A stretch of DNA of 64,000 nucleotides from Hyphomicrobium denitrificans ATCC 51888 (GTDB taxonomy: Bacteria; Pseudomonadota; Alphaproteobacteria; Rhizobiales; Hyphomicrobiaceae): contig NC_014313.1 of the NCBI RefSeq assembly GCF_000143145.1, positions 1,426,001 through 1,490,000 on the forward strand. Direction: 5' to 3'. Each line of letters begins with the position of its first letter. Position 1 is the first letter of the stretch. Below are positions 1 to 8,929 of the stretch, one piece after another. The notes beneath the pieces are model-generated. The model had not been told where the DNA came from, ran no database searches, and was given only the letters and a program-made list of their open reading frames with translations. A program made the translations under genes and the position numbers.

Positions 1-336
1 ACCGGTGGGGCCTTTGTGGCTCTTCGAAGATGTCGGATCGTAGTGTGGACCAGCCGCGAGCCCTGCCTGCAGCTTTCCGTCCTTAGTCTGGGCCGCGCAA
101 TCGCCGGTCGCGTGCACATGGAAGCCGTGCTCGCCCGGCGTGACGCCTGTGATGTCGACCTTGAATTGGAGTCCGCCGCCGGATTTCTCGGAGATGACTA
201 CCGTGCCGATCTTATCGCCGACGCCGTCGGGGGTGATCTTGTTGATATCGACGCTGACGTCAGCGGCATAAGCCGACGCCGAAAGCGCGATACCAAAACA
301 GCATCCCAAAACAAGATGTAATGCGCGGCGTTTCAT
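1..336 (-). CDS. sodC: Cu/Zn superoxide dismutase (3' end cut by window edge)
   Basis: Periplasmic copper/zinc superoxide dismutase, converting superoxide to peroxide and oxygen. The reading frame starts at ATG 334-336, preceded by a GGAG Shine-Dalgarno 5 bases upstream, and runs off the left edge after 112 codons. Residues 1-24 form a signal peptide ending in SAYA. The copper-site motif GEHGFHVH gives His73 and His75, with the family disulfide cysteine at Cys80 in ATGDC and a further conserved histidine in GPHYDP near residue 98. The remaining metal ligands and the C-terminal arginine lie outside the window. Family identity is clear from these motifs; only completeness is unknown. Confidence 0.93.
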   Translation of the reverse strand, partial: MKRRALHLVLGCCFGIALSASAYAADVSVDINKITPDGVGDKIGTVVISEKSGGGLQFKVDITGVTPGEHGFHVHATGDCAAQTKDGKLQAGLAAGPHYDPTSSKSHKGPTG

Positions 337-1031
337 TGTGGCTCCAATCTCGCGGCAATCGTCCTCTACAATTGAACAAATAAAACAGCGGTAAGTTCCA
401 TCGGCTTTCCAGGCAGCCATCTCCTGCTGCTTTTTTTGACTGCGATTGAAACCCGATCGCACCTCTTCAGTATTGCTTCGACCACAGCTCGCACATCCCC
501 CCTCAGTGCGACCGCCCCCAACGCTGTGGTGAAGAAGGAGCGCCCCGATTTCGGTGAGATCGGGGCCGCTCCGCTTTCCCCCTTTGCCACTGGAGCGGCG
601 AGCTCCGGGGCGTTCCGAAGGTCGCGTAGGGCAGCTTTCACGAACGGATGGTCCTGCAAGTTTTGCTGCTCGCCGGGCTGCTCGCCCACCAGAGCGAGCG
701 GGCCGCCGCGCACAAACGGTTTGGCGGCGGAGATCATCCTATTCAGATCCGCGAGCGTTCGAGGGGCGTCACGGCCTTCAAAATCGAAAGCGGGAAAACT
801 TCCCTCCTCAAGCGTGCTGGTGACAGAGCATGCCATGCTTCCCCGATGCATGGAGGGTGACATCGGTGGCAATCCGAAGTCATTTACGTTTCAGGCGGAA
901 TCCGCTCCCGAAATCGCAGCGGAGCCGACGCAGCTTGCAAGTTTTTCTTGTCACGGAGTAACGAGCTTGTGAAGCTGCGGCCCGGCGCTTTTCCCGTAAG
1001 AGCGTCCCGATAGAAAAATGGGAGTGGACCA
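337..1031. other. Gene-poor interval between sodC and the MxaD-like gene
   Basis: About 700 bases without an intact gene. It holds the UDG-like remnant described separately, the promoter side of sodC next to 337, and the ribosome binding site (GGGAG, 7 bases before the ATG) of the gene at 1032. I see no tRNA, terminator or repeat here. Confidence 0.6.
366..872 (-). pseudogene. Possible decayed uracil-DNA glycosylase (UdgX/family 4-like) fragment
   Basis: The 168-codon frame is mostly unlike a normal protein, but its first half carries a stretch typical of UDG-superfamily proteins of the UdgX/family-4 type: TLADLNRMISAAKPFVRGG followed by ALVGEQPGEQQNLQDHPFV, which matches the GEQPGDQED...G.PFVGPAG active-site region. 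The roughly dozen residues normally between the two blocks (GEGP...) are absent, and the sequence after HPFV does not continue as GPAG. This looks like a gene that has suffered deletion and frameshift. The remainder of 337-1031 holds no other convincing gene on either strand; the plus-strand frames there look like shadows. Recognition rests on motif memory only. Confidence 0.4.
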
Positions 1032-1556
1032 ATGAAGTTTTTCCAAGGGCTCGCGGTGGCGGGCGTGGTGGCGCTTGCGGGTGGGTTTGCGGGCTCGGCT
1101 GCGAACGCGGCAAGCATCGCGGTCGGCAAGAAGCTCGAACTCAAAGTCGATGCTAAGAAGATGGACGAAGAGCGCACGCGGCTTTGGACGAAGTTCGGCG
1201 GTTGGTGCGCCTTGAAGGACTGGCATCCGGCCGTCGCCAATTGCGAGGAAAGCACGGAAGGCGATGCAAAGATCCGCGTTCTCACGCTGAAGGACGGCGG
1301 CAAGATCAAAGAGAAGCTTCTCGACGAAAAGCCAAACTTTTATCGCTACGAGATTCTGGAAAGCCCGTTGCCGGTCAAGAATTATCAGGCACAGTTTGCG
1401 CTGACGCCGGACGATGACGACGAAGACGAGATCAACTTCGCGTGGTCGGCGACATTCGACGCCAACGGCAAGACGAACAAGGAAGCGCACGACGTCATCG
1501 ATGGGATTTTCACGGCAGGCCTCGACAATATCAAGGCGACGGCCGGCACGAAGTAA
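1032..1556 (+). CDS. Periplasmic SRPBCC-family protein, MxaD-like
   Basis: A 174-residue exported protein. Residues 1-26 form a signal peptide (positively charged start, hydrophobic core, AANA cleavage region). The mature part has the SRPBCC/polyketide-cyclase-like pattern in which a Trp-rich motif (WTKFGGWCALKDWHPAVANC, about residues 52-71) is followed by a strand-rich domain. This resembles MxaD-type proteins, which help electron transfer from methanol dehydrogenase to cytochrome cL in methylotrophs. The start is supported by GGGAG seven bases upstream. It is monocistronic, closed by the terminator at 1585-1636, and convergent with a two-component pair. No mxaF-type gene is in the window, so a methanol role is inference. 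Confidence 0.75.
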   Translation: MKFFQGLAVAGVVALAGGFAGSAANAASIAVGKKLELKVDAKKMDEERTRLWTKFGGWCALKDWHPAVANCEESTEGDAKIRVLTLKDGGKIKEKLLDEKPNFYRYEILESPLPVKNYQAQFALTPDDDDEDEINFAWSATFDANGKTNKEAHDVIDGIFTAGLDNIKATAGTK

Positions 1557-1584
1557 CGAATTGAATTGCAGACCATTCCGGCGT

Positions 1585-1636
1585 CCGGCTCCCTTTCTGA
1601 ATTCCGAAGAGGGAAGCCGGCGCCGGATTTTTTTTT
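1585..1636 (+). terminator. Rho-independent terminator after the MxaD-like gene
   Basis: A GC-rich stem (CCGGCTCCC at 1585-1593 against GGGAAGCCGG at 1611-1620, one bulge) is followed by CGCCGGA and nine T residues at 1628-1636. It lies 28 bases after the stop of the MxaD-like gene and abuts the convergent response regulator gene. Confidence 0.8.
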
Positions 1637-1637
1637 G

Positions 1638-2255
1638 TCAGGTTTTCAGGGTCTCGATGGCGAGGCGGATGAGGTCGGCGGTGCGGTCGACGCCGAGCTT
1701 CACCTTCATCTGGGTGCAGATGTTGGCAACGGTCTTGTAGGCGATGCCGAGGCTTTCCGAGATGGCCGTCATGCTCTTACCCTGGCCGAGCATGCGCAGA
1801 ATTTCGACTTCGCGGATCGATAGGGATTGCAGCGGGTCGTCGGTCGAAATCTGGCTGACGGCGATGCGCGAGGCGAGGTCTCGATCGATGTACTGTTCGC
1901 CGCCACGCACCTTTTTGATCGCTGCGATGAGTTCCTCGACGGGTGCGCTTTTGCTGACGTACCCCCTCGCGCCGCCGCGCAATGCGCGGACGGCATAAAT
2001 CGGCTCGTGATGCATGCTGAAGACGACGACGCGTGCGCCGCTGTCGAACGATTGGACGCGCCGTAGTAATTCCAATCCCCCCGCGCCTTCGAGGTTGAGG
2101 TCGAGCACGACGATATCGGGCCGCTCGCGCGCATAGATGGCGAGGCCTTCCTCGATTTCGGCGGCTTCGAGAACCTGTGCATCGAAGTGCGCAACAAACA
2201 GCCTCTTCAGGCCTTCGCGTACGACTCCATGATCGTCGACGATTAGGATTTTCAT
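1638..2255 (-). CDS. NarL/FixJ-family response regulator
   Basis: A 205-residue DNA-binding response regulator. The receiver domain (about 1-120) shows the acidic pair D7-D8, the phosphoacceptor Asp52 in VVLDLNL and the conserved lysine in GYVSKSAP. The LuxR-type helix-turn-helix (about 140-205) contains LSIREVEILRMLGQGKSMTAIS and a recognition helix in AYKTVANICTQMKVKLGV. The start overlaps the stop of the upstream histidine kinase by four bases, so the two form one operon and almost certainly a cognate pair. The organisation resembles MoxYX and FlhSR, which control methanol and formaldehyde oxidation in Paracoccus. Adjacency to an MxaD-like gene makes that an attractive but unproven assignment. 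Confidence 0.9.
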   Translation of the reverse strand: MKILIVDDHGVVREGLKRLFVAHFDAQVLEAAEIEEGLAIYARERPDIVVLDLNLEGAGGLELLRRVQSFDSGARVVVFSMHHEPIYAVRALRGGARGYVSKSAPVEELIAAIKKVRGGEQYIDRDLASRIAVSQISTDDPLQSLSIREVEILRMLGQGKSMTAISESLGIAYKTVANICTQMKVKLGVDRTADLIRLAIETLKT

Positions 2256-3616
2256 GCTGCACTCGTGGCTTGTTTGTTGTCGCTTGTTTTTGCGCGGCGT
2301 TCCGCGGGAAGCGGGATTCTGGCGATCAGCATGACGCCTTTTTCCTCCTTTGAGGTTGTGATTTCCAATGTGCCGTCGAGCGCCGCGACGCGTTCGCGCA
2401 TGCCAACGAGACCGAAGCCGCGCTTGGTGCTGGCGGCGATACCCGAGCCGTCGTCAGAGATGACAATCTGCAGCGCAGCTTCCGGAGTGCGGTTTGCGCT
2501 GAGGCCGATTTTCGACGGTTTGCCGTGCCGAATGGCGTTGCTCGTGCCTTCCTGCAAAATGCGAAACGCCGCTTCTTCGATGTGCGCGGGAAAGCGCGCG
2601 TCCTCGATGTCGGTCTGAAAAACGATCGCGGGCCGGCGCGTTCGCCAGAACGCCACGAGATGCTCGATGGCGTGGGTGAGGCCCTGGTCGATCAGCATCG
2701 CCGGGCGCAGACGGCTGAGGATGCCGCGCAGATGCACCTGCATATGCTGGACCGATTGACGGATTGCGCCTGCCCGGCTGTTCACGTCATCAGTGGCATT
2801 GCGGGCGAGCATGAGCGGAATGGACTGCGCATCGACGTCGACCGCAAAAAGAAACGGTCCGATTTCATCGTGCAGGTCGCGCGCGATCTCGGAGCGCTCT
2901 TCTTCCTGCACGGTCGACAGCTGTTCGTTGAGGCGCTGGTTCTGTTCTTCTGACGTCCGCAGCTGATCGGCCATGCGATTGAAGGCGCGATAAATCAGAT
3001 TGAGATCTTCCGGTCCTTGTTCGGCAACGTGCGCGGAATAATCGCCTTCTCCGACGCGCTTCAGTGCGACGGACAGATCGTCGAGCGGCTTGAGCGCGCG
3101 CCCGAGGCTCGCATAGATCAGAGCCAGCACGATGCCGCAGAAGCCGGAGATGATGATAAACTTCAGCTGCAGGTCTTCCCACACTTCGCCGACCTCGTTG
3201 TGGGGATCGGCTTCGAGGGTGATGCTTCCGAGATTTTTAAGGGTGTCGGGCAGCGTGAAGGTTTGCTTGTGTATTTTGCCTTCGAGCAGCTCGTAGAGCC
3301 AGGCGGGAGGCGGATCCACAGGGGCCTTGAGGCGCGATGCTGACTTCAGCGCGCCGTCGGGGCCGACGAGGCGAGCGACGAGGTGGCGGTCGCCATCGAA
3401 TGCGCCGACGATGCGGGTAAGTTGCGCCTCCGGATCGCTGCTCCCTTGGATCGTGTTGAGAGCGTCCATGACAGCGCTGCTGCCGACGGCGATGGCCGAC
3501 GACATTTCGAGTTCGATTTTGCGCAGTCCGGCCCAGTACGTCAGCGCGCCGCCGACGAGAAGGCAAGCCCCCAAGACGAGTGCGACGAGAACGAGGAGGC
3601 GGCGTCTCAAAGGCAT
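2252..3616 (-). CDS. Membrane histidine kinase, HisKA_3 (NarX/DegS-like) type
   Basis: A 454-residue sensor kinase. TM helix 1 spans about 8-28 and TM helix 2 about 152-172, bracketing a periplasmic sensor loop of some 120 residues. A HAMP linker follows (about 172-225), then a coiled coil and the dimerisation/phosphoacceptor box ARDLHDEIG with His249. The C-terminal HATPase_c domain has DDGSGIA and RGFGLVGMRERV, the G-box forms seen in NarX/DegS-type kinases. The ATG has GGAG nine bases upstream. It overlaps the downstream regulator gene by four bases. The signal is unknown; a C1-related cue is possible from the context. Confidence 0.9.
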   Translation of the reverse strand: MPLRRRLLVLVALVLGACLLVGGALTYWAGLRKIELEMSSAIAVGSSAVMDALNTIQGSSDPEAQLTRIVGAFDGDRHLVARLVGPDGALKSASRLKAPVDPPPAWLYELLEGKIHKQTFTLPDTLKNLGSITLEADPHNEVGEVWEDLQLKFIIISGFCGIVLALIYASLGRALKPLDDLSVALKRVGEGDYSAHVAEQGPEDLNLIYRAFNRMADQLRTSEEQNQRLNEQLSTVQEEERSEIARDLHDEIGPFLFAVDVDAQSIPLMLARNATDDVNSRAGAIRQSVQHMQVHLRGILSRLRPAMLIDQGLTHAIEHLVAFWRTRRPAIVFQTDIEDARFPAHIEEAAFRILQEGTSNAIRHGKPSKIGLSANRTPEAALQIVISDDGSGIAASTKRGFGLVGMRERVAALDGTLEITTSKEEKGVMLIARIPLPAERRAKTSDNKQATSAA

Positions 3617-3638
3617 CGATCAATGCTCCGCCAGGTAG

Positions 3639-3652
3639 TGTAACAATGTAAC
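3639..3652. promoter_or_regulatory. Tandem TGTAAC repeat upstream of the two-component operon
   Basis: Two copies of TGTAAC separated by AA lie about 23-36 bases upstream of the kinase start, inside the 186-base intergenic region. Position and spacing would suit a regulator or promoter element, but there is no supporting family match. Confidence 0.25.
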
Positions 3653-3802
3653 TTCTTGGAGTAGCGGTTTCATTGCGTCAAGGTTTGTGACCGGACGTGC
3701 TGGCGAAAGGCAGAGAACTATAGTCCGATATGGACATGCACATGCGTCCGGCGAGGCCGGACACGTGTTCAGGATGGTTTCGAAGCGTCGCCGGATCGGC
3801 GC

Positions 3803-5239
3803 TTATGCTGGTGCAATAATCCGACCGCGCCCGCGGCGCCATCCGGGAATTTTTCCCGCCAATTTTCTATCCGGGCCAACCGTGGCCGTGCTTTCCGTCG
3901 TCCCGATGATGCGGGGCTGCCGGCGCGATTGCGGAATGAGCAGCAGCTTTTGCAGCAGAAGCGGACGGCGTTCCTTGAGGCTTCGCGCGGGACGTGTGGG
4001 GCGCGGAGTGGCGGCGATCATGCCCCAGACCAATGCCAGCAGCAGATAGAAATGCCGCCAGTGATCGCTGTCGATCAGCACGCCTTCGCAGATGTTTCCG
4101 GCAAGCGCCGCGAACGCGACGAGAAACAGCGGCGACGTCGCCGACGTCTTGAAGGCGTGGCGCATTCCGACGATCAGCGTTCCCGCGCACGCGATCAAAT
4201 AGAGGAGTCCGCCGATCCAGCCGGAATTCAGGAACATGCTGAGGTAGACGTTGTGCACTTCCTCGTGGTGATAGAAGCGCGTGAAATTCGCCGATCCGAT
4301 GCCGAGCGGATTATCGAGGATCAGGCCGATGGCCTTGGCTTGTCCGCCGAAGCGTCCGTCGGGACCGACGTCGTAAGACTGCGTTAGTGTCGCGCGCTGT
4401 TCGAGGAGATCGGAAATAGCGTCCGACTGCAGCGCGGCGATCAGGATCATTCCCAAAGCAGCGATGCCAACCAGCACGAGGGCTGCGAGCTTCACACGCT
4501 CGCGGTTGCTATGAGCGGTGATCATGTAAACGTAGCCGTAGATCGCAAGTGCGATCGCAGCGGCAGCCCAGGCACCGCGCGAGAAGCTGAACAGAATACC
4601 GACGGCGAGCAGACCGGCGGCGAGCAACGGCAGTACGCCACGGCGCCACGGCGCGTTGAGCCAGACGTGCAAGCACATCAAGAGAGGCGCGACGAGGAAA
4701 GGTCCGAACACGTTCGGATCCTTGAAGGGGCCTGACGCACGTCCATAGCGCGTGAACAGATCGAACGCGCCCGGGAAAAGATTGAGATAGCCCGCGACGC
4801 CGCAGAGTGCCGCGATAATGCCGGTCAGAACATAGGCATTGAGGACAAGCCGCGTATGCTTCTCAGGCTCTTTGGCGATGAACGCCGCGAACAGGAAGCA
4901 TGCCGCGACGAGGTAGAGCGAAACCGTCATGTGCGATACGGCGATGCCCGTGTCGCGCGCTAGCGCCGCGCTGATCTCGCCGCTCGCCGTGATCGCGAGG
5001 AGCACCGCGAAGCCCGCCCAGAGCATCGGCCGCGCGTCGACCAGACCGACGATGGGAAGCAGGAGCATCAAGCCAATCGTCAGCGCGTCGACGGGTGCGG
5101 GCTCGGTGAAAACAATCGAGCTTGCGACGATCGTCAGCCAGACGAGCGCCAGAGCGATCCGATGCGCGGCGCTTTTGCGATGACCGTCTCGCAGATCGGA
5201 AATTTCGAAGGCCGGAGCCGAGGCGGTCATCGTGGGCAT
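3803..5239 (-). CDS. O-antigen ligase/polymerase family membrane protein (Wzy_C)
   Basis: A 478-residue polytopic inner-membrane protein with roughly a dozen hydrophobic segments. The Wzy_C/O-antigen-ligase signature is visible as LFSFSRGAWAAAAIALAIYG (about residue 215), followed by a periplasmic loop with DGRFGGQAKAIGLILDNPLGIGSANF and HHEEVHNVYL, as in exopolysaccharide polymerases. The last 60 residues are a basic, proline-rich cytoplasmic tail. It is the last gene of the leftward half of the polysaccharide locus, 49 bases after the glycosylphosphotransferase gene. A second ATG nine bases in (5230) is an alternative start. The expected role is polymerising or ligating lipid-linked repeat units. 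Confidence 0.82.
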   Translation of the reverse strand: MPTMTASAPAFEISDLRDGHRKSAAHRIALALVWLTIVASSIVFTEPAPVDALTIGLMLLLPIVGLVDARPMLWAGFAVLLAITASGEISAALARDTGIAVSHMTVSLYLVAACFLFAAFIAKEPEKHTRLVLNAYVLTGIIAALCGVAGYLNLFPGAFDLFTRYGRASGPFKDPNVFGPFLVAPLLMCLHVWLNAPWRRGVLPLLAAGLLAVGILFSFSRGAWAAAAIALAIYGYVYMITAHSNRERVKLAALVLVGIAALGMILIAALQSDAISDLLEQRATLTQSYDVGPDGRFGGQAKAIGLILDNPLGIGSANFTRFYHHEEVHNVYLSMFLNSGWIGGLLYLIACAGTLIVGMRHAFKTSATSPLFLVAFAALAGNICEGVLIDSDHWRHFYLLLALVWGMIAATPRPTRPARSLKERRPLLLQKLLLIPQSRRQPRIIGTTESTATVGPDRKLAGKIPGWRRGRGRIIAPA

Positions 5240-5288
5240 CTGAACGGTATTTCCATTTCGTCGGGAGCTGTAACGGTCGCGCAGGATC

Positions 5289-6815
5289 TCAGTAGGCGCG
5301 TTCCGTATTGAGCAGGGCGAACGGCGTTTTCAGCAGAATGTAGAGATCGAGAAACACGCTCCAGTTTTCGATGTAGTAGAGATCGTGCTCGATACGCTTC
5401 GTGATCTGCTCTTCGGTGTCGGTTTCGCCGCGCCAGCCGTTGATCTGCGCCCAACCGGTGATGCCGGGCTTGACCTTGTGGCGCGCGAAATATCCATCGA
5501 CCACTTCGTCATAGAGATGGCCGGCGGCCTTCGCCTGAAGCGCGTGCGGGCGCGGACCGACGAGGGACAGGTTGCCTTTGACGACGTTGATCAGCTGCGG
5601 CAGCTCATCGAGGCTCGACTTGCGCAGGAAGGCGCCGACGCGGGTGACGCGCGGATCGTTCTTCGTCACGAGCTTGGAGGCCGTGGCATCGCAGGCATCG
5701 ACGTACATCGAGCGGAACTTGTAGACTTCGATCAGCTCGTTGTTGAAGCCATAGCGCTTCTGGCGGAAGAAGACCGGGCCGCGGCTGTCGAGCTTGACTG
5801 CGAGAGCGACGAGCAGCATCAGCGGCGCCAGCGCGATCAGCGCGAGTGTGCCGATGACTTTGTCGAACAGCCATTTCGAGACGTAGTCCCAATCTGCGAT
5901 GGGCTTGTCGAAGAGATCGATCATGGCAACGGATCCTACGTGCGAGTACGTCCGTGGCGAGAAGCGCAGGTCGGTGGCGCGCGCCGGCATCTTCACGTCG
6001 GCGGGAAGAACCGAGAGGCGGCCGGCGACGCTCGAGAGGCGGTCTTCGGCGGCGAGCGGCAACGACACGACGACGAGGTCGAGCTGCTTGGTGCGGCTCA
6101 TGGTGATGAGATCGTTCAGTCCGCCGACGCGCGGGTAGCCTGCGATCTGATGTGGAGCGCGGGCATCCTTGCGGTCATCGTAGATGCCGGCGATGCGGAC
6201 GATCGAATGACTGTCGGCTTCGAGGTCCTTGATGAAATTCTCGGTGAGGGGGCCGGCGCCGTAAATTGCGACGCGCTGATAGAGTCGGCCCGAGTTCGCG
6301 GCGTTGCGGACATACGATCCTGCGACGAGGCGGCCGGTCATGATGGCGGCGGCGCCTGCGACGAACCAGACGGCGAGCCAGACGCGGGAAATTTCCTCGC
6401 CGATCTTCAAGAAGAAGATCGCGGCGATCAGGGTCGCGAATGCGGTCGTCCAGCCGAGCATCGCGGCGGGCAGAGATTTGATCGACGCCGAAAGAGCGCG
6501 AAGGCTGTAGAGATCGAGCAGGCCGAACACGAGGATCGTTGCGGTGCCGACAAGGGTCGTCGCAAAGAGGTAGGCCGGATCGCCGATAACGGTCGTCTCT
6601 TTCACGTAGAGATGTGCGATTGCGAGCCCAAGGATGGTCGACATCAGAAGTTCCGCGCAGCGAATGCTGCCGCTGACCAGGACCGGCGAGAGCGTGCGCG
6701 CATGGTCTGCCCTGTCGGCCAGCTTGCCGCGCATGAACGCCAGCGGGCGTGTGACGACTCCGGAGTCTGCAATCTGATCGGCCGGCGAATTCTTCAACTG
6801 GAGGGTCAATGACAT
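5289..6815 (-). CDS. Polyprenyl-phosphate sugar phosphotransferase (WbaP/WcaJ-like)
   Basis: A 508-residue initiating glycosylphosphotransferase that loads the first sugar-1-phosphate onto undecaprenyl phosphate. The N-terminal part has about four TM helices (about 45-160), then a Rossmann-like CoA-binding-type domain (about 180-300, starting [10 protein letters not shown]). The C-terminal catalytic domain (about 310-508) starts with a membrane re-entrant helix and carries [20 protein letters not shown], the [20 protein letters not shown] motif with the catalytic Asp-Glu, and [12 protein letters not shown]. Length matches undecaprenyl-phosphate glucose phosphotransferases. It is co-directional with the glycosyltransferase and export genes of the locus. 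Confidence 0.92.
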   Translation of the reverse strand: MSLTLQLKNSPADQIADSGVVTRPLAFMRGKLADRADHARTLSPVLVSGSIRCAELLMSTILGLAIAHLYVKETTVIGDPAYLFATTLVGTATILVFGLLDLYSLRALSASIKSLPAAMLGWTTAFATLIAAIFFLKIGEEISRVWLAVWFVAGAAAIMTGRLVAGSYVRNAANSGRLYQRVAIYGAGPLTENFIKDLEADSHSIVRIAGIYDDRKDARAPHQIAGYPRVGGLNDLITMSRTKQLDLVVVSLPLAAEDRLSSVAGRLSVLPADVKMPARATDLRFSPRTYSHVGSVAMIDLFDKPIADWDYVSKWLFDKVIGTLALIALAPLMLLVALAVKLDSRGPVFFRQKRYGFNNELIEVYKFRSMYVDACDATASKLVTKNDPRVTRVGAFLRKSSLDELPQLINVVKGNLSLVGPRPHALQAKAAGHLYDEVVDGYFARHKVKPGITGWAQINGWRGETDTEEQITKRIEHDLYYIENWSVFLDLYILLKTPFALLNTERAY

Positions 6816-6888
6816 GGCTGCTGCGCGTCCCGTTTGGATAACGTGATCGCAGAGGAAGCAGGCTTCATGCCACGCGGGTTAAGCGGCG

Positions 6889-8043
6889 TTAACCGCGTCG
6901 GTCGTGGAGGGCCGGAACCGAATAGGCTGCGGGCACGGCCTTCGGAGACGGCGCGGCGTAGAAATCCAGAACGGCGTCGGTCATGGCCGCGACCGTGAAT
7001 TTCTGCGCAACGGCGCTTTTAAGCCTCGCGGCGCGGGCTTTTGCGAGGTCCGGTGCGTCGAGGGCGGCGGTCAGCGCCAGCGCCAATTCCTGGACATTGC
7101 CAGGCGCGATCAGGCCGGTATCGGTTCCGGCGACGATCTCCGGGATGCCGCCGACGTTGGTTGCGATCAGCGGAAGCTCGGCGGCGGCGGCCTCGAGTAC
7201 GACGTAAGGGAAGCTCTCGGCCCGCGATGGAACAACCATGATGCGCCCGAGCGCGAAAGCGTCCCGAATTGGCAAGGCCCCCGTAAAACGGACGCGGCCG
7301 TCAAGCCCGAGCGATGAAGTCAGGGCTCGGAATTTGGCTTCGTCGGGACCCGAGCCGACGATCGTTGCGGTGATGCCGCGCTCGTCCAATTCCGCGAGAG
7401 CTTCGAGCAGAACGTCGACGCCTTTCAAATCGCGCAGTTCGCCGACGAACAGGACGTCGGTTGCGTTGCTGGCGGGCGTCGCAGCCACGAAATCAGATGG
7501 TCGAAGTCCGTTCGGGATGACGCGTTGTGGCGCGCCGTCGGCGCTAATGCGGGCGCGATACGTGCGTGCGGCATAGGCGCTCTCGAAGATCAGTCCCGTC
7601 GTGACTTTCTCGAGGCCGCGCTCGACCAGCATCAAGACGCGCTGTTCTGCTCCGGGCTTCAAATTCAAGCTGCCGCCGTGCGGCGTATAGAACGTCTTTA
7701 TGGATCGGTCGCGGATCGAAAGAGCGGCCAACCGTGCGTATGCGCCGCCCTTGGCACCGTGGCCATGCAACACATCGAGATCGAGCTTCGAAGCATGGCG
7801 GCGAACGGCTCGCACGGCAGCAAGATCACCGAGGCCGGGCTGGCGACGCATCGGAATGCGCGCGATGCCGAGCGTCAGTTTCGGTTCGATGGCCGCGAAC
7901 TTCGACGATGTCAGCCTGTCCTCGGCGTTGCTGTCGGCGAGAATGCCGACGTCGTGTCCGCGTTTGGCCTGCTCTTCAGCCAGATCGAGGACGTGGCGGA
8001 ACAGCCCGCCGACGGGAGCGCGAAGACAGTGGAGGATACGCAT
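6889..8043 (-). CDS. Family 4 glycosyltransferase of the exopolysaccharide locus
   Basis: A 384-residue GT-B glycosyltransferase. The N-terminal acceptor domain begins MRILHCLRAPVGGLFRHVLD, with the glycine-rich loop typical of GT4 enzymes. The C-terminal nucleotide-sugar domain has VLFVGELRDLKGVDVLLEAL and the retaining-enzyme motif SRAESFPYVVLEAAAAELP with its E-x7-E glutamates, followed by ATNVGGIPEIV. It lies between the export protein and the glycosylphosphotransferase, so it probably adds the second sugar of the repeat unit. Donor and acceptor cannot be read from sequence. It is the only glycosyltransferase in this locus apart from the initiating enzyme. Confidence 0.87.
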   Translation of the reverse strand: MRILHCLRAPVGGLFRHVLDLAEEQAKRGHDVGILADSNAEDRLTSSKFAAIEPKLTLGIARIPMRRQPGLGDLAAVRAVRRHASKLDLDVLHGHGAKGGAYARLAALSIRDRSIKTFYTPHGGSLNLKPGAEQRVLMLVERGLEKVTTGLIFESAYAARTYRARISADGAPQRVIPNGLRPSDFVAATPASNATDVLFVGELRDLKGVDVLLEALAELDERGITATIVGSGPDEAKFRALTSSLGLDGRVRFTGALPIRDAFALGRIMVVPSRAESFPYVVLEAAAAELPLIATNVGGIPEIVAGTDTGLIAPGNVQELALALTAALDAPDLAKARAARLKSAVAQKFTVAAMTDAVLDFYAAPSPKAVPAAYSVPALHDRRG

Positions 8044-8097
8044 TCCGGACCTGTCGGATTTGCCGGCCGGGTAGGCCGAGGAAAGGTCCGATGCTTC

Positions 8098-8772
8098 TCA
8101 GAAATATCTCTCAAACACGTAAACGGTGTCGCCGGGCCGGATCGGCGCGATGCCTGGGGCTTCGATTTCCTGCACGAGGCCGTCGACCTTGCGCGAGATG
8201 CGGAAGCTGCGATCGCTGGCCCGTTCGGTGTAGCCGCCGCCGATCGCGACGGCGGTTTCGACGGTCATGCCCGAGACGTAGGGATATTGTCCGGCGTTGC
8301 GGACTTCGCCGAAGATGAAGAAGGGCCGGTTCTGCTGGATGTCGACCGAAACCTGCGGATCCTTCACGTATTCGGAGCCGAGGCGAGAACGGATGGTGCC
8401 CTGCAGCTGCGTCGTCGTTTTGCCGCGCGCCGAGATCGTGCCGATGAGGGGCACGGAAATCTTGCCGTCGGGGTCGACGATATAAAGGCGCGAGAGGCTC
8501 GGCTGGCCATATACGAAGACGCGGATGCGGTCTCCGGAATCGAGCCGGTATGGGCCATCATGCCCGATGAGGGCTTCCGACATCACTGCGGGAACGACGA
8601 CGGCCGGACCCCAGTCGCGGGGGCTCGCCGATGCGGTCGTCACAGGCACGGGATAGCCGTCGACAGCGGGGCCATCGATCTCGGCTTGGATCATAGTGCC
8701 GATGCCGGAAGCGCAGCCGCCAAGCATCAGCGACATAGCCGCCGCAGCGAACAAAAGGTGGCGAAGCGACAT
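8098..8772 (-). CDS. Outer-membrane polysaccharide export lipoprotein (Wza/OPX family)
   Basis: A 224-residue lipoprotein. I place the start at ATG 8772 because the next residues form a lipoprotein signal (MSLRHLLFAAAAMSLMLGGC) with lipobox LGGC; an upstream in-frame ATG at 8844 would put this signal internally. The poly_export domain follows (LDSGDRIRVFVYGQPSLSR...VDPDGKISVPLIG), then an SLBB domain (FIFGEVRNAGQYPYVSGMTV) and an AIGGGYTERAS segment. The protein ends shortly after the second domain, so it is a short OPX form without the long C-terminal helix of E. coli Wza. It is divergent from the Wzz-like gene across a 157-base intergenic region. Confidence 0.88.
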   Translation of the reverse strand: MSLRHLLFAAAAMSLMLGGCASGIGTMIQAEIDGPAVDGYPVPVTTASASPRDWGPAVVVPAVMSEALIGHDGPYRLDSGDRIRVFVYGQPSLSRLYIVDPDGKISVPLIGTISARGKTTTQLQGTIRSRLGSEYVKDPQVSVDIQQNRPFFIFGEVRNAGQYPYVSGMTVETAVAIGGGYTERASDRSFRISRKVDGLVQEIEAPGIAPIRPGDTVYVFERYF

Positions 8773-8929
8773 TGGCGCGAATTCCCGCATGCGAATTGAC
8801 GCCCGGAGATTATGTGCGCGGCAGTTAAAAAAGCCTAACGGCACGTCTTTTTTTGATCCGCTTAAGGAGATGCTAACCGCGCCGGGGGATTACTTTAACC
8901 GTTGGAAACTCTTTGATTTGAGCAAAGTG
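8773..8929. promoter_or_regulatory. Divergent promoter region of the exopolysaccharide locus
   Basis: This interval separates the leftward export/glycosyltransferase genes from the rightward chain-length and deacetylase genes and must carry both promoters. It is locally AT-rich, with a run of six A and a run of seven T. An AAGGAG sits directly against an in-frame ATG at 8870, too close to serve it. No clear operator was recognised. Confidence 0.5.

Noticed and set aside
5385..6812. A 475-codon plus-strand frame opposite the glycosylphosphotransferase
   Set aside because: Antisense shadow; the minus-strand protein has all WbaP-family motifs.
7525..8799. A 424-codon plus-strand frame opposite the glycosyltransferase and export genes
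   Set aside because: It crosses two real minus-strand genes and has no recognisable domain.
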